64,000 nucleotides of DNA, from contig CAJNOI010000024.1 of assembly GCA_905250115.1 (NCBI GenBank), forward strand, positions 480,177-544,176, given 5' to 3'. This document shows, in pieces, positions 21,760 through 29,500 of this stretch. The DNA comes from Adineta steineri (lineage: Eukaryota > Rotifera > Eurotatoria > Adinetida > Adinetidae). The notes below the pieces were generated by a model, which saw nothing but the letters and a program-made list of their open reading frames with translations, was not told where the DNA came from and made no database searches. The number at the start of each line of letters is the position of its first letter. Position 1 is the first letter of the stretch. The position numbers were made by a program, and so were the translations under genes.

Positions 21760-23693
21760 TTATTTAATATCTTTAATTGAATTCTGTTTTAATAATAAAT
21801 CGATATAAGCACATTTAATATGATTTTTTTCTTCAATGCCTATTTTTTCACATAAATCTTTTGCAATTTCTTGTCCTTGTTCAATTGTTTGATTATCTTG
21901 TAGAACAACTTCAAGTTCAATAAATAGTGTGGGTTCTAAACCTTTAACTTGATCAATATGTATACGTGTTTGTCCATGTTTTGTTAAAAATAATGTTCGA
22001 GTTTTATTGATTTGTCCACGAATACGGTATCCGTCAAGAATGTCCTTTAGAAAATGTCCTGGACGAAATGTCCTACAGTTTTGGTCCTTTAGAAAATGTC
22101 CGGTGTTATAAATGTCATCTCTACAAAAAGTCCTTTAGAAATAGTCTTTTGACATATAGTCCTACGAGAAAATGTCCTCCATTATTAAAATGTCCTTTGG
22201 CTATAAAATAAAAAACTAGTCGGTAAGTAATGTGAATCATATATTTGTATTACTATGACGAGTTAGGCTGGGTATGGGTGTGGGTGTGGATGAGGGTGGG
22301 CGGGTGTGGGTGAGAGTGGGTGGGTGTGGGTGTAGATGTGGGTGAGGGTGGGTGGATGTAGGTGAGGGTGGGTGGATGTGGGTGAGGGTGGGTGGATGTG
22401 GGTGTGGGTGAGGGCGTGGGTATTGAAAGAGTAAAGTACCCACCCACACCCTTTTCTTTTCTTCTACTCATTGTATATAAAAGTAAATCCTCTATTCGAC
22501 TTACTTAGAACACTATGAATTTTAGTTAAATTACAGCGTCATCTATGTTTTAGATACACTTCATTCGAAATTCTCTTATTTAAATATAAAGGACATTTTT
22601 CAATGCCGGACCAATTCTTAGAAGACATTTTGTCCAAAGACATTTAGTTCGGGGACGTTTTCTAAAGGACAATATCTAAAGAACATTTTCTGAAAGGACC
22701 AAAACTGTAGGACATTTCGTCCAGGACATTTTCTAAAGGACATTCCTGACATGATTCACGAATACCACCCATCGATAATGATAAAACATTCTGAAAAAGA
22801 CAAAAGAAAAAAGAAAGTTTTTATTTTTTTTTATCACATTGTTTTTCTAAATATTTCCATCGTTGTTTAATATTTTCATTAAGATAATATGGTTGTTTAA
22901 ATGATCTTTGACTTCCTCCAAATCTTAATTGCCCTGATTCTTTTTTTCCTCCTAATCCACCTCCACATCGTCTTGGTTTCCAACCAGTAAGTTTTTTTGA
23001 TGCAACATCTTCTATTAACAATAAATGTCCATTAAATTTATATTCTTTTTTTCTATCAATTTGTCCAGTAAGAAATGCATAACCTTTCGATTCTCGTGTA
23101 ACAATATCTCGAATAAGATCAATATGAGTTGCCGTAGGAAATATTTGTTTTAAATCATCTTCAGTACATGATGGTGGAATATGTCCAATAAATAATGTTG
23201 AAGAAAAATTATTCGGAGGTTTATATTTTGATTTATAAGCACGTATTATAGCACGATCATGTGGAATTAAATCAGTTCCATCAATAGAACCAGCCATTTG
23301 AGGATCATAAAATCCCCATTGAAAACATGTTTTTCGATACATTATCTAGAAAAAAAACATAAACTTACTATTAATTCATCTGGATGAGAAACAGGTGCAA
23401 TTGAATATGTTGAAAGTTTAGGAGTCGATAATGATGATGTATCATTTCGTTCATAATAGATTAATTGAGCAGGAGAATCCTGAAATATTTGTTATTTCTA
23501 TTACAAAATTTCATTTAATTTAAAAATCTACTTGTTCAACACGTAATTTAAGTCTACCACCAGTTGGACAATTGAAAAATGTATCACTTTGAGTCAATTG
23601 ACGTGGAGGACCATCAGCAAATGGTCGAACTCGTTCAATTAAATCATTTAAATTACTATCAATACGAGCTTTTATTTCAATATTTCGAGGCAT
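21760..23693 (-). CDS. CYTH-domain protein, last exon split by a transposon
   Basis: Exon 1 is 23532-23693 and exon 2 is 23369-23479. Exon 3 is 22766-22790 plus 21760-22025 once the inserted element and one copy of its 9-bp target are left out. The three exons are then 162, 111 and 291 bp, all multiples of three, for 187 aa. The start MPRNIEIKAR, then QSDTFFNCPTGGRLKLR, SPAQLIYYER, KTRTLFLTKHGQTRIHID and LFIELEVVLQDNQTIEQG mark a CYTH (triphosphate tunnel) domain of the animal uncharacterised type. The family binds polyphosphate-containing substrates with metal ions; the substrate here is unknown. As assembled, the insertion adds 740 bp inside the exon, so this copy is probably disrupted unless the element is spliced out. 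The 578-bp intron 2 contains SNRNP35. Confidence 0.85.
22017..22025. repeat. Target-site duplication, left copy
   Basis: CACGAATAC, identical to 22757-22765; dropping one copy restores the CYTH reading frame and the sequence MGGIRGQINKTRTLF. Confidence 0.8.
22026..22756. mobile_element. Non-autonomous foldback DNA transposon, MULE-like
   Basis: 731 bp with long inverted ends. The left end GTCAAGAATGTCCTTTAG and the right end read in reverse (GTCAGGAATGTCCTTTAG) continue together for at least 60 bp of TGTCC-rich sequence. It is flanked by a perfect 9-bp duplication, CACGAATAC (22017-22025 and 22757-22765). A 9-bp target and long terminal inverted repeats fit Mutator-like elements. No transposase is present. 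The centre (22260-22430) is a G-rich tandem array. The extreme tips differ between the ends, so the exact termini are uncertain by a few bases. Confidence 0.8.
22262..22432. repeat. Degenerate GGGTG/TGTGGG-like tandem array
   Basis: About 170 bp of imperfect G-rich repeats (GGGTGTGGGTG, GGTGAGGGTGGGTGGATG) inside the transposon. Bdelloid telomeres are reported as TGTGGG repeats, so this looks telomere-like, but the units drift and it may be an ordinary minisatellite. The minus-strand open frames over it (Thr/His/Pro runs) are composition artefacts. Confidence 0.7.
22757..22765. repeat. Target-site duplication, right copy
   Basis: Second copy of CACGAATAC at the other end of the element. Confidence 0.8.
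22821..23342 (-). CDS. SNRNP35: U11/U12 snRNP 35 kDa protein, nested in the CYTH intron
   Basis: Single-exon 173-aa protein. The block GSIDGTDLIPHDRAIIRAY and the C-terminal signature GGGLGGKKESGQLRFGG are diagnostic of SNRNP35. Between them lies an RRM (STLFIGHIPPSCTEDDLKQI with RNP1-like SKGYAFL). The human protein binds U11 snRNA in the minor spliceosome, so U12-type splicing is probably retained in this organism. The gene lies wholly within the 578-bp second intron of the CYTH gene and on the same strand. The sequence TTTTTTTTCTAGATAATG places an acceptor 3 bp before the ATG. It is shorter than human SNRNP35 (246 aa) because the Arg/Glu-rich tail is missing. Confidence 0.93.
   Translation of the reverse strand: MYRKTCFQWGFYDPQMAGSIDGTDLIPHDRAIIRAYKSKYKPPNNFSSTLFIGHIPPSCTEDDLKQIFPTATHIDLIRDIVTRESKGYAFLTGQIDRKKEYKFNGHLLLIEDVASKKLTGWKPRRCGGGLGGKKESGQLRFGGSQRSFKQPYYLNENIKQRWKYLEKQCDKKK
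23343..23357 (-). promoter_or_regulatory. Splice acceptor 3 bp upstream of SNRNP35 ATG
   Basis: On the minus strand, TTTTTTTTCTAG is followed by ATAATG. Only 23 nt separate this AG from the upstream CYTH donor GTAAGT (23368 downward), too short for an intron. A trans-spliced leader is therefore more plausible than a cis intron. Confidence 0.55.
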
Positions 23694-24083
23694 TCTTTTA
23701 TAAAATAATGGTATATATATATATATTCGAAATCAATTTAAAACGAAATATATATACTACATCATGATAGAGGTATAGTTAGTTAAGAAAAGGGTTCGCT
23801 AGTTATCACTAAAAATCGAAAACTAATTCGTGAAATTAAATATAGATATTTTTTATTATGTCTACACTTATAGGAGATCTTTTATAGGCGTACTTACTGA
23901 ACCCTTTATTCAGACACAGGTGCTGTGCGTGCGCGTTAATCATGTGAATGAGTCTAAAGGAAAATAAATGCTGCCGATGAAATTCATTTTCAATATGAAT
24001 TAACTATTAAAAAAATAAATCACAATTTTTTTTCCAATAAAACAAATATATATTTATTTTTAACAAAAATTCGTTTGTCTTAA
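23694..24083. other. Spacer between SMN and CYTH genes
   Basis: 390 bp between the SMN stop and the CYTH start, same strand; AT-rich with a TA-repeat near 23710-23760 and no coding signal. Confidence 0.45.
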
Positions 24084-24692
24084 CTATTTTTTATCTTTTA
24101 TTCCTTGATAAAATCCTGTATGATAACCAGCTAAATACCATGACATTAATGTTGAAGAGAGTGTATCATTGTTATCATTTGAATTTAATTCTGGAAAAGG
24201 AGGAAGAAGTGGCGCAGGTGGTTGTGGAACTGAAGTTAGTGTTTCTTGTTCATCATCGATTAATACAGATTCTTGTTGTTGTTCATCTTCTGTTCGTACT
24301 TGTAAATCTGTTAATAGATGACTTTCTTCATTTCCATAATCATCAAATAAAACCGTACATGACGAAGAGTCAATATTAATAATTGTTGCTTTATACAAAA
24401 GTCCATCTTCAGTATATGGACATAAACATAAATCTCCAACTTTCCATGTAAGATTTTCTGAAGGTATTGAAGAATTCTCTTCTACTTCATTTGGCGAAAT
24501 ACTTTAACATAAATTAAAATAAAACATTCAAGTATTGTTTTCGTCTTACTCTACTTCAATTATTGGTGCTGGTTGTTGTTCGATAATTTGAAGAAGTTTA
24601 TCAGATGAAATTGCTTTTGCAAAAGAACGACATAGAAAAAAATCATCAGTAATTGGATTAATTGTCTTCACAATATTACTTGAACTTGTCAT
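24084..24692 (-). CDS. SMN1: Survival motor neuron protein (SMN)
   Basis: Two exons, about 24549-24692 and 24084-24501, encode 186 aa. The N-terminal Gemin2-binding-like helix is recognisable (DDFFLCRSFAKAISSDKLL). The Tudor domain reads WKVGDLCLCPYTEDGLLYKA to VLFDDYGNEESH; it reads symmetric dimethylarginine on Sm proteins. A short proline run (PQPPAPLLPPFPEL) and the C-terminal YG box LMSWYLAGYHTGFYQG follow, the oligomerisation motif. SMN assembles Sm cores on spliceosomal snRNAs. It is smaller than human SMN (294 aa) through loss of linker sequence, as in other compact genomes. A T-rich tract and AG abut the ATG. It sits 207 bp downstream of RABGGTA on the same strand. Confidence 0.92.
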
Positions 24693-24705
24693 CTAAAAAA
24701 ATTAA
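24693..24705 (-). promoter_or_regulatory. Splice acceptor at the SMN start codon
   Basis: TTTTTTTAG directly precedes the SMN ATG on the minus strand. A second acceptor-like site (TTTTTTCGAACAG, near 24846-24858) lies further upstream, followed by 38 open codons without a clear role. Confidence 0.5.
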
Positions 24706-24899
24706 TAAACATAAAATTAATTTATTCTAACGCTGTTTTATACTTGTAATCATTGAATAAGTATCATATTGAACATAAAAGAAAGTTAAACTAGTTGTAG
24801 ATAGTTTATTAGTACAATATAAAAATACATGATCACCATACTGTTCGAAAAAAGAAAAACAGAATCTGAATTAATTAGATAAAATAATAATGAAACAAA

Positions 24900-26354
24900 T
24901 TAAATTTGATCACGATAAAATGCTGCACGATCTGTATCGATATGATTTGCTAATCTTTCTAGATAATTTCTTCTTTTGTCATCGTTAATCTTTTTTTCTT
25001 TCCATAATTGACATAACGCTAACATACACCATTTATTTTCGGATTCAATTTCATCAAGTTCTTCTAATGGTTTTATATGTTCAGTTTCAGTTATTGATTC
25101 AACACCTAATTGTTTAAATAATAACCAACGAAGATAAAACCAAGCCGCTTGATCAGAACAATCGGTATAAACAGCATTTAATACAAGTTCCCATTCTTTT
25201 AATAAAAGATTCGAACGACGAATTGGATTATGATCAAGAAGTTTATCAAGATATTTCGAACGATAATGCCATGCAGAATAATTTGATAAATTATTACCAA
25301 TTGTTGAACGAAGAAATGTTAATTCATTATCATAAAATGTTTCGATATCCGATGATGATGAAGGACAAAGATGTTCAAGAAGATAATAACGATATGCCCA
25401 ACAATGAAAATTTCGTTCATCAATTTCTATAACAAAACAAAAGACATTTTTTTGCTGAAACTTAGGACATCTAGAAACGCTATATTATCGTGTAGTGAAT
25501 GTCGTTCGAATAATTTGATTTTTTTTAACCGTTAGTCTTTACTGTGTAGGGATAAGCAACTACGAAAGAATCAGATTAATTCATCGACATGAGAGCTCGA
25601 AAACTAAACAGTACGTTGAAGACTGTATAAGAAGTTAAAAGTTATTACTAGCTATTAAAGTCGGGAACCTAAACGATGAGTACAAGTATCTGAGTGTGGG
25701 TGAGGGTGCTGATTTAGAAAAATAACATCGATAAATTTCTGTATCCAGGTCGATTCATATTTGCCTTGGCCTTCTTTATTTTCGTCGATATTAATTTTCT
25801 GTTTTTTTTTACAAAATCAGCGCTGAAAACGGTGTGTAGTAGCTCGTTCAATTCGAAAAAAGACTTGATCGGCGAAATATCGCGTTATGTGGACAAGCCG
25901 ATTTTCCATTTTATTACGCGAGTAAGTCAATGTGAAACTAACCTAAAAACTTTTGACATAATTGTAATTCATTTTGATAAAGATTTAAATCAAAATTTTC
26001 TTTTAATTGTTTTAAACACCATTGTCTTTGATTCCAACATGAATATGATTTAACATTTGATTTAAGACATAATTGTGTAATTTGTAATTCTTTTTGTAAA
26101 TATTCTTTTTGTTTATCATTATCTAATTTAAGAATGACTTCACGTCGAATATTCCAAAGTGTAAAACAATCTGGATGATTAATCAGTGTATTTTCTGTTT
26201 GTTTTAAAAGTGCAAATAAATCTGTTAATTGACGATTATTTAATATACTTTCATATTCTGTTAAATATAATTGAAGTTTTTCAGCTCGTTCACGTTCTCG
26301 TGCAGCTTTTTGTTCAGCAGATGTTCGAATTTTAACTTGTCCGTGTACAGGCAT
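24900..26354 (-). CDS. RABGGTA: Rab geranylgeranyltransferase alpha subunit
   Basis: Two exons, 25943-26354 and 24900-25426, total 939 bp, 312 aa. The start MPVHGQVKIRTSAEQKAARE aligns with human MHGRLKVKTSEEQ. Prenyltransferase-alpha helical repeats follow, each with the N-x-x-C/W-W-x-x-R pattern: FTLWNIRREV, YSCWNQRQW, RNFHCWAYRYY, SNYSAWHYRSK, SDQAAWFYLRWLL. The tail ENKWCMLALCQLW to DRAAFYRDQI matches the last alpha-subunit segment. With the beta subunit and REP it geranylgeranylates Rab C-termini. The Ig-like insert and C-terminal leucine-rich repeats of the mammalian protein (567 aa) are absent; the length resembles yeast Bet4. The intron is 516 bp and includes a short GGGTGAGGGTG run near 25697. 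Confidence 0.92.
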
Positions 26355-26370
26355 CTACAAATTAAATAAC
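26355..26370 (-). promoter_or_regulatory. Splice acceptor at the RABGGTA start codon
   Basis: On the minus strand TTTAATTTGTAG runs straight into ATG. The start is fixed by homology, so this is a 5'-UTR intron or leader trans-splice acceptor. Confidence 0.5.
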
Positions 26371-26543
26371 CTTACCGTTATAAAACATGCAAAGAAAAAA
26401 AAAGAAGATGATATATATGTATTTCTTATGTCTTTCTCGTTGATGTTTATTGTTTTAGAAATAAAAATCGAAACAATAATAATAATAAACACACAAAATA
26501 TTCGAAGAATATTGTTCGGTTGTGTGTAAAATTCCGAATGATT

Positions 26544-27105
<562 letters not shown>

Positions 27106-27640
27106 ATTAGATTAATAACCAATAGAGAAAGATAATGATCTACAAAGAGAATAACTAAATAATTTAAAATTTATTGCCATATAGTTCAATAGATAGGATG
27201 GATATCTCTGAAAAAAACATATGAAGCAAAATAAATAAGATGACTCTTACATTCATATTTATTTCCACCAATAATTGAATAATATGAAATACATTTTTGA
27301 ATTCTCTTATTTTCTATTTTAATTTTTTTTCTAAACATTTTTTTTAATTTAAAATAAAATTTTAATAATAATTAAGATGTTTTCTTAACATCATAAAGAT
27401 GTCGCTACTAGTACAATTTGTTAATAAATTATTTTAATAATTTTATTTCTATAAAAATATTTCAAAGAAAATTATATTACATATTTTTTAATAGAATTTT
27501 TTCCATGAATCTATTAGATGATTCGAATGACAAGTATTGATAGGATTGGCTTGAATCAACCAATAATCTCGGAATTAAACTGGAACAATGCCGTGCAAAA
27601 AAAACATCGATGAAGTTCATTCTTGTCTGAAGAAAAAAAA
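27106..27640. other. Divergent spacer between RPS14 and RFT1
   Basis: 535 bp between head-to-head starts; contains long A/T runs. No specific promoter motif recognised. Confidence 0.45.
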
Positions 27641-29444
27641 ATGTCATCATCGAATGAAAATATTGTTCTATCAGCTATTGGAACTCGAACAGTATTAAAT
27701 CTATTATGTAAACTATTATTTCGTTTTCTACATTTTTTTCTAAACGCCCTTATTTTTCGTCAAATTGATGGTAATATAATCGGTATTGCTAATGTTCGTC
27801 TACAATTACTTTATACAACGATATTATTTCTATCACGTGAAGCATTTCGTCGTACAGTACCAAAATTAACTGATATACGTTCAGTTCAACTTTATATTAA
27901 TTTGATATGGTCAATTGTACCTGTTGGATTATCAATAATATCATTATCATTACCATTTATATTATTTATTAATACGGATAATGCAGAAAAATATCCTTAT
28001 TATTATCATGCATGTTTCTTTTATGCTTTCGCAGCATTTATTGAGATATTATCTGAACCATTTTATTTATTAGCAACAGTTACACTTAATTATCATATTA
28101 ATATATATATTGAAATGTTTGCATCAACGATAGGATTTACACTTCAAGCTTTTTTAATATATAAGAATTCGGAATCTGCACTTTATTATTATGGTTTTGG
28201 TTATATTATCTATTCATTATTGATAACATTAAGTTATTATATATATTTTTTAACTCGTCAAAATGGTGAACGTCATCGTTTATTTTTAATAACATCATTT
28301 AAAGATTTATTGATAAGACCAACATCTCCATATGTTGATTACAAATTATTTAGTGAAACGAAAACATTTTTTTATCAAGGTATATGGATGAAAATATTAA
28401 CGGAAGGTGAAAGATATATTATGTCAATATTTAATCTTGTTTCTTATAAAGATCAAGGAATATTTGATACAATAAATAATCTAGGTTCACTTTTACCACG
28501 TCTAATTTTTTCAACATTAGAAGAAAGTGCTTATGCATATTTTCAACAAACATTACAAAGAACAAAAACAATTAATGATGAACATATTCAAGATGATGAA
28601 ATGTTAGTAAAACCAAGAAAAGACGAACAAATTAATGAAGTACCACCATCACCAACAGGTAAAAATCAGTCATAGTAATCGTTGAGTTTGATATTTATAC
28701 AGAAGACACATAAGAGTTTCTGTACGTACATTGATCCAAATCGAATGTCAATTGAATTTAAAACATACTAGATTAATTTTTTATATATTTTTAGAACAAC
28801 AAACAATAAGATTAAATGCATTGACATTTTACAATTATTTACTTCGTTTTGTAATTATAACTTCACTATTAGTAATAACTTTTGGTATACCATATTCTCG
28901 ATTTCTTCTTAATCTCTATGGTGGTTCAAATTTAATCGAAGGTCCCGGTCCATTACTTCTTCGTTTATATTGTATCTATATTTTATTTCTTGCTATAAAT
29001 GGTATAACTGAAGCATTCGCTCAAGCAACAATGTCAATAAAACAATTAGAAGATTATAAATATTTAATAATGAAATTTGCAGCAACCTATCTTGTTTTAT
29101 TTTATATTCTAATTAAATCTATTGGTATACATGGAATAATTATAGCTAATTGTTTAAATATGTTAGCACGTATAATAACAAATTCACTTCATATTTATCG
29201 ATATTTTCATGGTATTCAATGGTCAAAACCATATCAATTTTCTTCTTCTTATTTAATTCTATTAAGTTTAACATCATTTATTTGTTATTATAGTGAAAGT
29301 TGGTTTAGTAATTCATTTATACATTTTGGTTTTGGTTCGATTTTAGGTTTAGGAATATTATTTTTCACATGGAAAGAAGAAAAAGAAATGATTCATTATA
29401 TTTATTGTATTTTACGATTAAATCGAAAAAAGAAACATTCATAG
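27641..29444 (+). CDS. RFT1: RFT1-like ER membrane protein (N-glycosylation)
   Basis: Exons 27641-28658 and 28795-29444 (intron 136 bp) encode 555 aa, close to human RFT1 (541). The protein is very hydrophobic with about 12 or more membrane helices. Shared blocks are GIANVRLQLLYTTILFLSRE followed by AFRR, KILTEGERYIMSIFNLV, DQGIFDTINNLGSLLPRLIF and RLYCIYILFLAINGITEAF. RFT1 is required for the dolichol-linked Man5GlcNAc2 step of N-glycosylation and was long proposed as the flippase. An upstream in-frame TTG at 27623 is not needed; the ATG at 27641 fits. The hydrophilic insert around residues 310-340 is longer than in the human protein. The next gene starts 56 bp after the stop. Confidence 0.95.
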
Positions 29445-29500
29445 AAAGATTTATTCTTTTTATTTTATATACTCTAGAGTTTTCTTTTTTTTTGCTTCAG
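29445..29500 (+). promoter_or_regulatory. 56-bp intercistronic spacer with acceptor at next ATG
   Basis: TTTTCTTTTTTTTTGCTTCAG is followed directly by ATG of the ZMYM-like gene. The spacer between RFT1 stop and this ATG is too short for an ordinary promoter. This is the pattern expected for an operon resolved by spliced-leader trans-splicing. Confidence 0.55.

Noticed and set aside
22237..22471. Minus-strand open frames rich in Thr, His and Pro
   Set aside because: They translate the G-rich tandem array inside the transposon in two frames; no gene features.
27623..27640. TTG start six codons upstream for RFT1
   Set aside because: Non-ATG start; the ATG at 27641 agrees with the family.
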